A stretch of 64,000 nt of DNA from SZUA-35 sp963781035. Its GTDB lineage: Bacteria; Actinomycetota; Acidimicrobiia; Acidimicrobiales; SZUA-35. The stretch is taken from positions 1 through 64,000 of the forward strand of contig CAWAEN010000004.1 in the NCBI GenBank assembly GCA_963781035.1, read 5' to 3'. Shown here in pieces: positions 39,279 through 49,703 of this stretch. Position 1 is the stretch's first letter; the number at the start of each line of letters is the position of its first letter. Under the pieces are notes generated by a model that worked only from the letters and a program-made list of their open reading frames with translations, did no database searches and was not told where the DNA came from. Made by a program: the position numbers and the translations under genes.

Positions 39279-42168
39279 CTAACGAGACACCGAGAGCACC
39301 TCGACGAGCCCCGCCAAGCCATTGATCGCGCCGTCGGACCGAAGCGCGGCCCACCGGTCGGGATCGAGCACCGTCGAGGCCGTGGCTTCGGCAGCCGATG
39401 CGATTCGTTCCGACTCCGCCGGGAGGTACATCCCTGTTGCTGCGCACACGCCGCGCAACCATCCCGTGATCCTTGCAACGTTCTCCCAGCGACCCTCGCC
39501 GGCCTCGACCGATGCCATCACCGGCGCGGCCACCATCATCGGGTTGCCGTCGAATCGGGTACTCGCTCGCCGCATCGCGCCCAGTGCGTCCTGACGAGCC
39601 GCATCGCTGCGCCCGGTCGCCAGATGGATTGCGGAGCGAATAGCCATGGCTTGGGCAGCGCTGCGGTCGTTCTCCCAGTCGTCGATCAAGTCGATCGATT
39701 GTTGACACAGGAGTGCCCCAGACTCGGGCGATCCCTGGTACGCGAGCATCAGGCCCCGACCTCGGATTGCTCTGCCCTGCAGGAAAAGATCACCGGCGGC
39801 CGCCGCGGCTCGTTCCTGTTGGAGGAATCGTTCGATCGCGACCTGATACTCGCCGCCGAACCATCCCGAGTAGGCAGCAACGTCAAGGGCGATCGCTCGT
39901 TGCATCCCGCCGACCGAATTCGACTCCAGGGCGGACGTGACCCGTTCCTCCACGCCGTCGAGGTCACCTCGAGCCACCAGTTGAGCAGCTTCGAGCAACT
40001 CCAGGCCGGGCATGCCGATTGAACGGAGCACGCCGATCGCTTCCTCCAGGATCACGTCGAGCTGTCGAAACTCTCCGCTGCTGAACGACATCAGACCGGC
40101 GGCGGCCAACGTCACACCTCGCCAGAACGGATCCACGTCGGGATACAGATCGATGGCGGTCTGCATTCGGGCCTGAGCCTCGCGAAGCCTCCCGGCTCGG
40201 TACCAGTAGGAACCGATGTTGGTGACGAGCTGATGGTGGGTCGGTCCGTCGGACGCCGTGTTCTCCAGATGGTCGAGTGCCCGCCCGATCTCGTCGGCGA
40301 GGTCGGCGATGGTGAGGGTGGCGTCAGGCCGGGGACCCCGACTGGCGGCTGCGGCATGGGCGACCGTGGCGACGTGGCGGTCGCGCCATTCATCGGAGTC
40401 GCCCGCTCGTCTTGTCACACGGCGGGCGTGGGACCGGACCGTTTCGAGGAGACCGAAGACAGTCTCCGGCCTCCCGTTGCAGTTCGAGATCCCTGTCGTG
40501 GCGAGCGAACGATCGACGAGGTCGGAGACGGCACGAGCCACTGCCTCGGCGTTGTGATCGTCGGACAGGATTCGTTGCATCGCCCCAATCGGAACCGGAC
40601 CGGCGAAAACGCCGAGCGCGAGCAGGGCGTCGCGGGAAGCGGGTGAGAGCGCCCGAACGCTCCGATCGAGCGCGGCGTCCAGCGATCGTTGTTGGGGTGC
40701 CAGATCCACAGGGCCGTCGAGGTCGCGCTCCACGACGAGGTCGCGCAACAGTCCGACGGGACCCGCCGACCGCAGTCGGTAGGCGCCGAGTTCGAGGGCG
40801 AGGGGAAGCCCGTCGAGCAACCGGCAGATCTCGGCGATCGGTGCGGCGTCCGCCGAGTCGAATGCCGAACCGGAGCGGTCGATCAACAACCGACAGGCCG
40901 GCGCGGCGAGGACCTCTTCGGCCGTCGCATCCGGTGCCGGTAGCTCCAGCGGCGCAAGCCGGAAGCTGCGTTCGATCGACAGACCCAGGAGTCGACGACT
41001 CGTCGCCAATACCGAGACCATCGGCGAGTCGAGCACAGCCCGGACGACCTCGTTGACTCCTTCGACGAGTTCTTCGCAGTTGTCGAGCACGAGCAGGGTC
41101 GGTTCCAGTCGGAGCGCCGAGGCCAGCGCCATCAGCGTGGGGGTGCCGGGCTCCTCCAAGAGCCCGATGGCGTCAGCGACGGCACGCGCCACTCGTGCGT
41201 CGTCGGCCACGGTCGTCAGATCGATGAAGAACGTGCGTCGCCGGTCGGCCCGCTGGACCACGGCCCGGGCCAGTGTCGTCTTCCCGGCCCCTGCTGCTCC
41301 TACGACGGTCACGAGTTGCTGCGTGGCAACGAGTTCTCGAAGCTGATCGATCTCCGAGGCCGGCCGATCAGCTCTGGACCATCGCTGGCCGCCATCCTGG
41401 GGTTCGTTGCGCCGACGGGCGCCCGGAAGAGCGTCGGATCGTGCTCGAGGATCGATCGCTCCAGCGTCCGCAGCCGGACCGTCGGCTCCAGACCCAGCTC
41501 GCCTCGGAGGCGCTTGCGGATGGCCTCGTACACTGCCAGCGCCTCGGCCTGTCGTCCCTGGCGGGCCAGGGCCAGCATGAGGAGGCCGGCCAAGCGTTCC
41601 TCGAATGGCCGGCGAGCCAGCTCGAGCTGCAACGACGTCGCAACGAGATCCGCTTCGCCTCGTTCGATGGCGGCCACCGCGTGTCGGGCGATGACGGCCA
41701 GGCGCCGGTCCTCGAGGAGTGTGACGATCGGTCTTGCCCATGACGCACCCTCGAACTCAGCGAGAATCGGCGGAGTCCATTTCGCCTCCAGCGCATCCAG
41801 GCTGCTGTCGGACGGGTCATCGAGCGCGACGTCGATCGTGCGGCGAAGGACGTCGAGATCGAGCTCGTCCTCCGAGATGTCGAGGCTGTACCCGCCGCCC
41901 TTGGTCAGCAGATGTCGGCTCTTCGCTCTCGGCGCCCTGTCCGGCTCCATGAGCTTGCGAAGCTGCGAGATGGTCACCTGCAATGACGTCTCGGCCGAGC
42001 TCGGAGGACCCTCGGGCCAGATCAGGTCGAGGAGCCGAGCGGTGGGGACGACCGGCCCCGGTTGGCAGCCAGAATGGCGAGGACGAGTCGGTGGCGCGGC
42101 GATGTGAGCGACTTCACCACACCGGTGTCGTCTTGCGGCACGATCGTGCCTAGGACTCGAATAAGCAT
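39279..42168 (-). CDS. SARP/BTAD regulator with NB-ARC ATPase and TPR-like C-terminus; two frame breaks
   Basis: The N-terminus (MLIRVLGTIVPQDDTGVV, then ARLLDLIWPEGPPSSAETSL) is the OmpR-like DNA-binding domain, followed by the BTAD helices (DVLRRTIDVALDDPSDSSLD to LGLEPTVRLRTLE). After a frame change near 41350 comes a NB-ARC-type ATPase: P-loop VVGAAGAGKTTLA, Walker B LLVLDNCEEL and GLPLAL, then helical repeats to the end. An earlier frame change is near 42075. About 960 residues. SARP-type regulators of this architecture bind DNA and sense signals through the ATPase. A coiled-coil membrane gene (42381-42728) lies just upstream on the same strand. Confidence 0.8.
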
Positions 42169-42190
42169 CCAGGCCGGACACTACTGCCGA

Positions 42191-42388
42191 ATGAGGAAGC
42201 CGCCGAGGCCCTCCTGGCGCAGCGAGGCTCCGCTCCACGCAGAACTCGAAATCACCGAAGACGAGGAGCGTCGTGTCGAGATCGAGGCCAAACTCTCCGC
42301 CATCTTGGAGCAGTGGGAGCTGGACCGTGGCATCGGCCGTGCGTCCGGACCCGCTGGGGTCCTGTGCGCCGACGAGCTCGTCAGGTGA
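42191..42388 (+). CDS. Possible small protein (low confidence)
   Basis: 65 residues beginning MRKPPRPSWRSEAPLHAELE, with a charged helix ITEDEERRVEIEAKLSAIL. It overlaps the coiled-coil gene's 3' end by eight bases on the other strand and is divergent from the BTAD gene. No ribosome site stands out, and it could be an antisense frame. Confidence 0.25.
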   Translation: MRKPPRPSWRSEAPLHAELEITEDEERRVEIEAKLSAILEQWELDRGIGRASGPAGVLCADELVR

Positions 42389-42728
42389 TGGCAGTGACCC
42401 ACGCACCGAGCATCATCGTCGCTCCGAGTTGGCCGGCGAACATGAGCCGCATGTTGGTGACCATCTCGGTACGAAGCCCGGCGATGTCAGATCGAACCTC
42501 ACCCCGAAGTTCGGCGAACTCGCCTCGGAGTCCAGCGAACTCGCCTCGGAGCTGTCCGTGGTCGCCGAGGAGTTCGGACCGCAGAGCTTCGAGGTCTCGT
42601 TTGGTGGCGAGTTGTGCGTAATCGATGGGTGGCATGGCTTCCATGGCGATGTCGGCGAAGCGCTTGTTGCTGAAGACCTTCTCGAGTTCCTGACGGAGAT
42701 CGAGTCGATCCTTTTCGTTGGTGCTCAT
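42381..42728 (-). CDS. Coiled-coil protein with C-terminal membrane anchor
   Basis: A 115-residue protein starting MSTNEKDRLDLRQELEKVF with a clear AAGGAG site. Its centre is a heptad coiled coil with tandem repeats L-R-G-E-F-A-x (GQLRGEFAGLRGEFAELRGE), and it ends in a membrane helix MFAGQLGATMMLGAWVTAI. This resembles DUF1640-like proteins. A partial second copy, only the membrane part, is at 49559-49672. A palindrome at 42799-42817 lies upstream. Confidence 0.75.
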   Translation of the reverse strand: MSTNEKDRLDLRQELEKVFSNKRFADIAMEAMPPIDYAQLATKRDLEALRSELLGDHGQLRGEFAGLRGEFAELRGEVRSDIAGLRTEMVTNMRLMFAGQLGATMMLGAWVTAIT

Positions 42729-42798
42729 GATCGGTGCTCCTTCGAGTCCTGGCAAGTGGCGGGAGCACCAGCTCCGATGAAGCGACCGTAGCGATGGC

Positions 42799-42817
42799 GT
42801 GTGACAGACGGTCACAC
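42799..42817. promoter_or_regulatory. CRP-like palindrome GTGTGAC-N5-GTCACAC
   Basis: Perfect 7-base arms about 70 bases upstream of the coiled-coil gene's start. The core TGTGA-N7-TCACA is close to a CRP/FNR-type site (TGTGA-N6-TCACA). Could be an operator; no CRP-type regulator is in the window. The rest of 42818-43026 shows no gene. Confidence 0.35.
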
Positions 42818-43026
42818 CGGTTGAGCGAGTCGGCCCAGTTCGCCGGCTACCGCGCCGATCCGCGACTGATGGTCGGTTCAGCCGTGAGGCGAACAGGCGA
42901 TCACGGCGAGCAGCGACACCGGTCTTGCCCATCAGGACCGTGAGGCGGAACGGTCAGCGAGCTGACGAGTGAGCTCGGCGGATGGCTCGAGAGTCGAGCG
43001 CGGAGCTCGTCTGAAGACGGCGACGG

Positions 43027-45553
43027 CTACGGAGCACACGACGCCGATAGGGCTCGTCGCGTCGGACCCCACTGAGCCCACTCGTCTTCGGTCAGGTTCG
43101 AGCCGGCCGCCCGGCAGGCGATCTCGGGCCACGAGTCGGTGTCGAGGTTCCAGATCAGCGCTCCACGCTCCGTACCGGTGATCAGCTGGAGTCCGTTCTC
43201 GCCGACGTTCGATCCGGGATTCACGCCCTTGAGGTTCGGGAACGGATCACCGATCTGTGCACCCGTCTCGACATCCCACAGCCGGCCAGGTCCGGCGAGA
43301 TTGGTGAGCAGCAACCGGTTGTCGTGTGAGAAGAGCAGCGCTCCGTTGCTCCATGTGTTGCCGACACCGAGGCTGCCGACCATGGTCCGGATGCGGCTCG
43401 AACGTCGTACCGTCGCGCACCGTGACGGCGCCGATCGGGCGACTGCCGTGCGCAGCGAGGGATCCATCGAGGCTCCAGATAGCCGATGGCGACAGTCGCC
43501 TCGCTCGAGAACCTGGTTGTCGAATCGTCTCCCAGCTGGCGGTGTCGAAGAACGTTGCTCGGCCCGTCCGCCCATGCAGCCAGGAGCCGCTCGCCCGAGG
43601 GGTCGAATCGAAGACCGGAGAGACGCGCTTCACCATCTGAATCGGGTTCGGGTAGAACGAACGAGGGTTGTGCGGCGCCCCACTCCCCCACCCCAGCTTC
43701 GGTGCTGCCGACGGCGAGCCATCGGTCGTCCGGGCTCTCGTGCCCCACTTGCCCTCCCGGAGCGGGATCCCATACCGAAGCGGGCTTCACGGTCTCGCCG
43801 ATCTCGTAGAACTGGATTCGGGCGCCGGGCGACGAACGTCCTGAGCTGCGCACTTCCCGGATCGAAGCCGACGAAGATCCCCTCGCTCTCCTGAAGTGAG
43901 ATCGGGACGAATTCGCCAGCGGCATCTCGTCGGCGAACGTCGTAGGGCGCAGGGAAACCGGATGGCCCCAGCGCCACCAGGTCTCCCTCCTCAGAGATCG
44001 ACACGGGTCGAGGTCATCGCAACGATCGAGCACCGTGGCGATGGGACCCCCACCGAGCAGCGACGTCAGGCCCGTATTCGGTCGCCAGCGACGAACGCGA
44101 GAACCTCCGCCGCTGGCGATGCCGTTGCTCGCCTGATGCCGATGACGGGGAGAACAGACGAGAGCGTTTCGTCGTGACTCGCAAGATCGAAATCGTTTAC
44201 GAGTCCGTCCGATTTCAGGATCCGGACGTCGGTGGTCTGACTGTCCGTGAATGCTGCCAGTGCATCCTCGACCGTCGCCGAACGCCGAGCGTCGGTCGTA
44301 GCGACCTGTCGGGCCAGGCTCATCCCAATCGATCTGTCGATGCGAAGTCGAGAACTGAGTGCGGGACCCATCCACAACGATCGGTCGTCGACTACCGCCA
44401 GATCGGTGGGTGCCGGCGCGGGGAGGGCCATAGCCGATCCAGCCGGGCCTCGGGACCTCGAAGACGACGAGGGTGTGCTCCCCTCAGGCCCGTGCCCAAT
44501 CAAGGCGGTGCAGTTCGCGCTCCAACGAGACGAGGTACACCCTCCGGAAGGGCGAAAGGAACGATCGAGACTGGGATATCTCATGAAAGATCGAACGGGA
44601 TCACCTCGTTGCCGGCCACCGGCTCTGGCTTGATCGGCCAGGTTTGCCGGCGAGTCGAAGTCTTGACGGACAACCGAATAGTCCCGTCGGTCGTGCGTCG
44701 GAGGACAGCCGTCGAGTGCGACAGCGACCGTCTGCAGCTGAGGCCCGACAGCGATCGCTACAACCGGGGACGCGGAGGCGGGAGGCGTCGGTGCTCCTCG
44801 ATCTGCCGACCGCGCCGAAGACCGTCACGCTCCTCCGTCGTGGGCGACAGCCACGGCCCCGTCCGGCATGGAGGCAAGCGATGCCGGTCGAGTGCTCCGT
44901 TGTCTCCGAAGCCATGGCCACGCTGTCGAGGAGTTCACCCGAGTCGGGTTCGAACAGATCGATGCCGTCGGCTCGGGCACCGACGATCAGCCCGTTGTCC
45001 AGCCACACCACATCGACGTAATGCGTGCCCTCTCCGAGCATCGCCAACCCTGGTCCGGAGCGAGTCAGGGCCACCTGCAGGGCACCAAGGGTTTCGGGGG
45101 TTTGTTCGCGTTGATGGGCGGCAACCGCCAGCAAGAGTGCAGCGCGTGGGTTGGTGTCGGCCAGGGCTTGCGCCGTGGCCACCAGGCGACTGGTCTCGGC
45201 GTCGTATGCGGTCTCTCGTGCCGTTTGCCGTTGCTGGAATGCCACGCCACCGGCAACGAGCGCGAGCGCGAGCAACACGGCCACTCCGGAGAGCAGCCGA
45301 CGCAACCGTCGATTCGACTTGCCACTCGAACTCCAGGCGTTCGGCCTCTGCCCGCCGCTCGGCATCGGCCCTGGCGGTCGATGCCTCGAGGAACGCATCC
45401 AACCCCGGCGCGACCTCGCTCTTCGATCGAGCTCGCCAGTCAGACGCTGCTTCGAGCCGGCCCCCTCGATACAGCTCACCGTCCGGTCGCCCGGCTGCAT
45501 CCCAATCCCGAGCTGCCGCCAACAGGTGTCTGGCCAGGCGGAGGTCGTCGCGG
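43027..45553 (-). CDS. C-terminal part of the BTAD-kinase-nSTAND1 protein: TM helix and WD40-like propeller; broken frames
   Basis: This segment continues the gene that starts at 48348. A single membrane helix (SGVAVLLALALVAGGVAFQQ) is followed by a helix with the usual ASRLVATAQAL-like pattern (here YDAETSRLVATAQALADTNP), then repeated beta-strand units spread over several frames, such as DVVWLDNGLIVGARADGIDL, GSLGVGNTWSNGALLFSHDN, RLLLTNLAGPGRLWDVETGA and GERLLAAWADGPS, ending ACRAAGSNLTEDEWAQW, the typical C-terminal motif of nSTAND1-WD40 proteins. The propeller is expected outside or at the membrane. Confidence 0.7.
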
Positions 45554-46759
45554 TCATCGTCGAGCCATTCCCGGAGTCTCGGCCACGACCGGATCAGGGT
45601 CTCGTGGGCCACCTCGACCGTCGGCTCCCGGGTGGCCGGATCGTGGTCGAGGGTGAACAACCTCGCCTTGCTGAAGGCTTCGATCACCTCGGACACTTCG
45701 GGTGTCGTGCCGAGCTCGGATCGTCTGGCTCGCCGGCGGGTGTCCTCGGTTCCTTCTCCGAGGGCCACCAACGATTCCATGACACGGCGCAACGCGCCTC
45801 GGGCGTCGGGATCGAACTGGTCGTGGAGCTCCTCGGCTTTGCCCGACGAGGGCGCCTTCGAGGCCGCCGATCGCGGCGTAGTCGGCGGCGGTGATCGTCC
45901 GCCCATCGCTGCGATCGAAGGCGAGGGTCAACGCGTATTCGAGCAGCGCCAAGCTGCCGGGCTGGTCGGCGGTGTCGGCCATGATCCTGGCGACGAGTCC
46001 GGGTTCGAAGTCGACGCCGACCGATCGGGCAGGTTCGACGATCACCGCCTCGAGTTCTTCTGGCGACAACGGTGTGACGGCCACGGTCGAACCTTTGAGC
46101 AACGGAGCGAACCGCTGATGGCGGAGCGGGCGGTCGTAGAAGTCGCCCCGCAGCGTCGCCACCACCCGCAATCGACCGTCCGGCTCGGAGAGGGCAGTCG
46201 CCAGCGCGTCGAGGAACCGGCTGGCCGTAGCGGGCTCGGTGTTGGTGAACAGTTCCTCGAACTGGTCGATGATCAGCAGGAGGCAGCCGTCGCGCTCGGG
46301 CAGCAGCCGCTCGACCGATCGGATCAGCCCGCGTTCGCCGCTCGTCAGCTGCGACAGCAGTTCGCCTGGCGGGTTCACGGCCACTCGTAGCGCCGCCGTC
46401 TCCAGAGATTCGAACGGGTGGGCTCCCGGCGTCATCGAGGTGACGAACCACTCGTCGGATCCCGGCACTGCTCCGGCTCGAAGGGCGGGGAGCAGCCCGG
46501 CTCGCACGACCGACGACTTGCCGGAACCCGATGCTCCGACGACGGTCAGCAGCCGTTGGTTCGGCTGCGACAGCTGGGTCGACCAGTTCATCGACCAGGC
46601 CCTTGCGCCCGTGGAAGTGGCGGGCCGTCGCTTCGTCGAACGATCGCAGACCCTGATACGGATTGACGCCCGGCTCCCGCACCGACGCCGGGCCGGCGTT
46701 GCTGGGCTGAGCGTTGACCAGTCGGGTGTCGGCCCGGCGAACGTGTCCCGGAGTGCGAT
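45554..46759 (-). CDS. nSTAND1 ATPase part of the BTAD-kinase-nSTAND1 protein
   Basis: The segment begins with NPYQGLRSFDEATARHFHGR, the usual entry of nSTAND1 domains. It contains the P-loop VVGASGSGKSSVVRAG, Walker B LLLIIDQFEELF and the sensor-type region RVVATLRGDFYDRPL, then YAAIGGLEGAL. The frame changes near 46600 (before the P-loop) and 45870 (into FGKAEELHDQFDPDARGALR-like, from SSGKAEELHDQFDP). Such domains act as signal-triggered ATP switches. The segment joins the kinase to the TM-WD40 part in one chain. Confidence 0.8.
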   Translation of the reverse strand: MALRDTFAGPTPDWSTLSPATPARRRCGSRASIRIRVCDRSTKRRPATSTGARAWSMNWSTQLSQPNQRLLTVVGASGSGKSSVVRAGLLPALRAGAVPGSDEWFVTSMTPGAHPFESLETAALRVAVNPPGELLSQLTSGERGLIRSVERLLPERDGCLLLIIDQFEELFTNTEPATASRFLDALATALSEPDGRLRVVATLRGDFYDRPLRHQRFAPLLKGSTVAVTPLSPEELEAVIVEPARSVGVDFEPGLVARIMADTADQPGSLALLEYALTLAFDRSDGRTITAADYAAIGGLEGALVGQSRGAPRPVRSRRPRRVAPCHGIVGGPRRRNRGHPPASQTIRARHDTRSVRGDRSLQQGEVVHPRPRSGHPGADGRGGPRDPDPVVAETPGMARR

Positions 46760-47572
46760 CGAGGAGTTGTGTGATCGAGGTTGGTCGTCGGTCGGATCCG
46801 GATTGGTGGCGGCGTCAATGACTTCGCCAACGCCTCGGACAGGTCCGGTCGAAGCGAACCGATGGGTTCCAGCCTCGCAGCGCCGGCCACCTTCTGCTCG
46901 ACGACCGCATCGCTCGACGACGAGGCGAACGGCACCCGGCCGGCGAGCGCCGACCACGCGACCAACGCCAACGAGTACACGTCGGCCGACGGTCCCGGCT
47001 GCTCACCCCGTAGTTGTTCGGGTGCGGCAAACCGAGCCGACGAGTCACTTGCTCGGGAGTCGGGGCCGTGAGCCGGAAGCGCTCTGGTCGATGGCGATGC
47101 CGAAGTCGCCGAGCACGGCCCGCCCCTCGGCGTCGAACAAGATGTTGGCCGGTTTCACGTCGCGATGGATCACGCCCGCCTCGTGTGCAGCAGCCAGGGC
47201 AGATCCGATGCGCTCGACCAGCGCATCGACGTCGTCGAGTTGCAGCGGACCGGCTTCCAGACGATCCGCCAAGGACCCACCGGGCAGGTACCGCATGACG
47301 AGGTAGGCCTGATCCGGGTCGCGCCAGAAATCGTGCAACGGCACGATTGCGTCGTGTTCCAGCCGAGCCACCACCCGCGCTTCGCGTTCGAACTCACGGA
47401 CGAACGTCGGCTGGGTGGCCAACTCGGCCCGAATGATCTTGATGGCGACCTCACGGCCCAGTGCCGTCTGCGTCGCCCGATGCACTACGGCGAACGCACC
47501 AGCACCGATCCGCTCGTGCAGCTCATAGCCACCGACCTTCACCGTCGCCGACTGGTCGATCGAACTCGCCAC
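46760..47572 (-). CDS. Ser/Thr protein kinase part of the BTAD-kinase-nSTAND1 protein
   Basis: From VGGYELHERIGAGAFAVVHR, the Gly-rich loop, the domain has the catalytic Lys in VAIKII, HRDVKPANILF, and LGDFGIA, so it looks active. The frame changes near 47070 and the domain ends PSADVYSLALVAWSALAGR. A GTG at 47572 (MASSIDQSATVKVGG) could be a start of its own, but in the reconstructed chain it follows the BTAD domain directly. It probably phosphorylates partner proteins in a signalling pathway. Confidence 0.85.
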
Positions 47573-48348
47573 GGGCGATCGCCTGATCGAGTTCGACGAG
47601 CTCGGGTGACGGATCGAGCCCGACGTCGTCTCGGAGCTGGGTGCGGAAGTCGTGGAACTCCCGCAGCGCCTCGGTCGTTCGGCCGGTCGGCATAGAGCGA
47701 CCGCATCAACAGCGCACGTGGATGTTCACGGAGCGGGTGTTCGGCGACGAGGGCCTGCAGACGAGTCACCGCATCGGCGGACCGGCCGACAGACAAAAGC
47801 AGCTCGGCGTGGATCTCGCAAGCGTGGTGGTGGCGCTCTTCGAGGCGGGCCACCTCGGCTCGCGCCCAAGGCTCGAATGCGAACTCGCCGAAGGGTTGGC
47901 CCTCGCCACAGCGCCTCCGCTCGGCTGGCAGCCTCGAGCGCATCGTTGCTCGATCCGCCAGCCCGCAGTCGTTCGGCTGCGTCGACCAATTCGTCGAAAC
48001 GATCGAGGTCGCAGCCGGCATCGGCGAGCGTGATCCGGTAGCCGTCGCCGACCTGTTCGAGCGTCGGCTCCGGTGCCCGAGCACCGATCGGAGTCGAGAG
48101 ATGTAGGTGCGGATGTTGTGCTCGGCTCGAGCCGGCGGCTCCGTAGCCCAGGTGATGTCGACGAGACGATCGATCGAGACGACGTCGGGCCGGGCGGCGA
48201 GGAGGGCGGCCAGGATGCGGCGCTGGATGCGCCCGCCGATGGCCACATCCTCTGCCGCGGCAGCTTCAGGTGACGCAGTGATCTCGATCGCGCCGAGGAG
48301 CCGGATTTCCAGCGGGTGGATTGGTTCCCTCTCCATGGGCTCAAACAT
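47573..48348 (-). CDS. BTAD (SARP) N-terminal domain of the BTAD-kinase-nSTAND1 protein; broken frames
   Basis: The ATG at 48348 or 48336 begins MFEPMEREPIHPLEIRLLGA, followed by the OmpR-like winged helix IGGRIQRRILAALLAARPDV and the BTAD helices (DRFDELVDAAERLRAGGSS; AEVARLEERHHHACEIHAEL; LLSVGRSADAVTRLQALVAE; DDVGLDPSPELVELDQAIAR). The frame changes at least four times (near 48070, 47930, 47690). Together with the next three segments the gene spans 43027-48348, about 1770 residues. The combination ties DNA-binding to kinase and STAND signalling. Confidence 0.75.
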
Positions 48349-48509
48349 TGAGACCGCCCGTTCGCAAATCGTTCGCAAGGCCGAACTTAGCTCCACGAGT
48401 GGGTTCTCTGCTGGTGAATGACCTTGGTCCGCGTCATCCACGAGCCACTGCGAACGCACTGTGATCGTGCACCGATCCCGCTGCGTACGCCCAGGCGGAT
48501 GTTGCGGGC

Positions 48510-49115
48510 ATGGCCCTTCGCATCATCCTCGCTCTCGTCCTCTCGGCTCTCGCCTCCCCCCTCGAATCGGCCGGCACCGAGCCGGCCACCACCGAGCCGG
48601 CCACCACCGTGGCGGTGTCTGCGGTGTCGCCGGAACCGACGTGGGTCGGGCCACGGCTGGTTGGTCTCGACAACGACCCGGCCCGCTCCGCTGCAGCCCA
48701 GGACGTGATCGCACGATTCGCCGAAGCCGGGCTCGAGCTGCCGACCGTGACGATCGAGTTCCACGACTCCACCACCGCCTGCAACGGCCACGACGGGCTC
48801 ATCCGCTACCTCGAACCGGCCCCGATCATCGAAATCTGCTCCGACCTGCCCTACGTCCTCCCGCACGAACTCGCACACGCCTGGGTCGATGCCAACCTGA
48901 ACGATGACACCAAAGCCGCCTACGTCGAGCAGTGGGACCTCGCCTCCTGGGACGGCGCAGACGACGGCTGGAACGATCGGGGCACCGAACACGCCGCCTT
49001 CGTGATCCAGCAAAACGTCACTGTCGATTCACCACGAATGACCCGTACCTGGCGGGAGCGGGCCGAGGCGTTCGAGATGCTCACCGGCGTCCAGTCGCCC
49101 CTGACGACGGTCTAG
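48510..49115 (+). CDS. Exported putative zinc metallopeptidase-like protein (HExxH)
   Basis: The signal peptide ALRIILALVLSALASPLESAG is followed by an Ala/Thr/Pro linker with an EPATT repeat. The 201-residue protein contains LPHELAHAW, giving an HExxH metal motif, and downstream DRGTEHAAFVIQ could supply a third ligand. This is the size of small secreted metallopeptidase-like domains. Its activity is unproven. It is divergent from the BTAD-kinase gene. Confidence 0.65.
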   Translation: MALRIILALVLSALASPLESAGTEPATTEPATTVAVSAVSPEPTWVGPRLVGLDNDPARSAAAQDVIARFAEAGLELPTVTIEFHDSTTACNGHDGLIRYLEPAPIIEICSDLPYVLPHELAHAWVDANLNDDTKAAYVEQWDLASWDGADDGWNDRGTEHAAFVIQQNVTVDSPRMTRTWRERAEAFEMLTGVQSPLTTV

Positions 49116-49123
49116 GGTCGACC

Positions 49124-49519
49124 ATGGACCGATTCGAGGCCAGTGCACTGACCCACTTGCTCGTCGTCTCTGACGCTGCGGCCAGCCGGGACTGGTATGT
49201 CCGGGTGTTGGACGCCGAGGTGACGGGGGAGTACGGCGGGACGTCCGTGGTGCTCGACCTGCTGGGAAACTGGATCCTGCTGGTCACCGGCGGGGGTCCC
49301 GATGAGGGCAAGCCGACTGTCACGCTCGACGTTCCATCGGACCCGGATCGAGCGGCGGCGCAGATCATCTTCCGCGTCGCCGATTGTCACGGGCTCTACG
49401 AGCTGCTGTCGGGCCGGGGTGCCGATTTCCTGGCCCCGCCGCACGTTCGCGAAGGCGAGACCCGTGCGTTCTTCCGCGACCCGGACGGTCACCTGTTCGA
49501 AATATCCGAACTGACCTGA
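49124..49519 (+). CDS. Glyoxalase/VOC family protein
   Basis: A 131-residue VOC protein: LTHLLVVSDAAASRDWYVRV (metal His in LTHLLVV), then FFRDPDGHLFEISEL (Glu ligand near the end, DPDGH motif). It follows the metallopeptidase-like gene by eight bases on the same strand, so the two are probably co-transcribed. Substrate unknown. Confidence 0.85.
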   Translation: MDRFEASALTHLLVVSDAAASRDWYVRVLDAEVTGEYGGTSVVLDLLGNWILLVTGGGPDEGKPTVTLDVPSDPDRAAAQIIFRVADCHGLYELLSGRGADFLAPPHVREGETRAFFRDPDGHLFEISELT

Positions 49520-49558
49520 CGAAGCCGAGCTGTCGAACATGCCGAACGCTGCCGATCT

Positions 49559-49672
49559 CTCAGGAGATGGCGGCGACCCAAGCCCCGAGCATCATCATCG
49601 TGGTGAGTTGAGCGGCGAGCATGACTCGCAGGTTGTTGGCGAGGTCGCTCTTCAGTTCGCCGCGCAGCGGCG
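49559..49672 (-). pseudogene. Remnant of a coiled-coil membrane protein gene
   Basis: The translation gives GELKSDLANNLRVMLAAQLT then TMMMLGAWVAAIS and stop, closely matching the last third of the protein at 42381-42728 (MVTNMRLMFAGQLGATMMLGAW). The N-terminal coiled coil is missing and upstream sequence is out of frame, directly after the DUF4214 gene's stop. So it looks like a degraded second copy. Confidence 0.65.
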
Positions 49673-49703
49673 AGCTCGGCAGCCTGAGGCCGATGGGGCG
49701 AGC

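Noticed and set aside
38556..40022. 488-residue open frame on the plus strand
   Set aside because: Antisense to the acidic protein and the BTAD regulator; Ser/Gly-rich reading of the opposite strand.
44174..46390. 738-residue open frame on the plus strand
   Set aside because: Antisense to the nSTAND1-WD40 segments; Arg/Ser/Gly-rich without domains.
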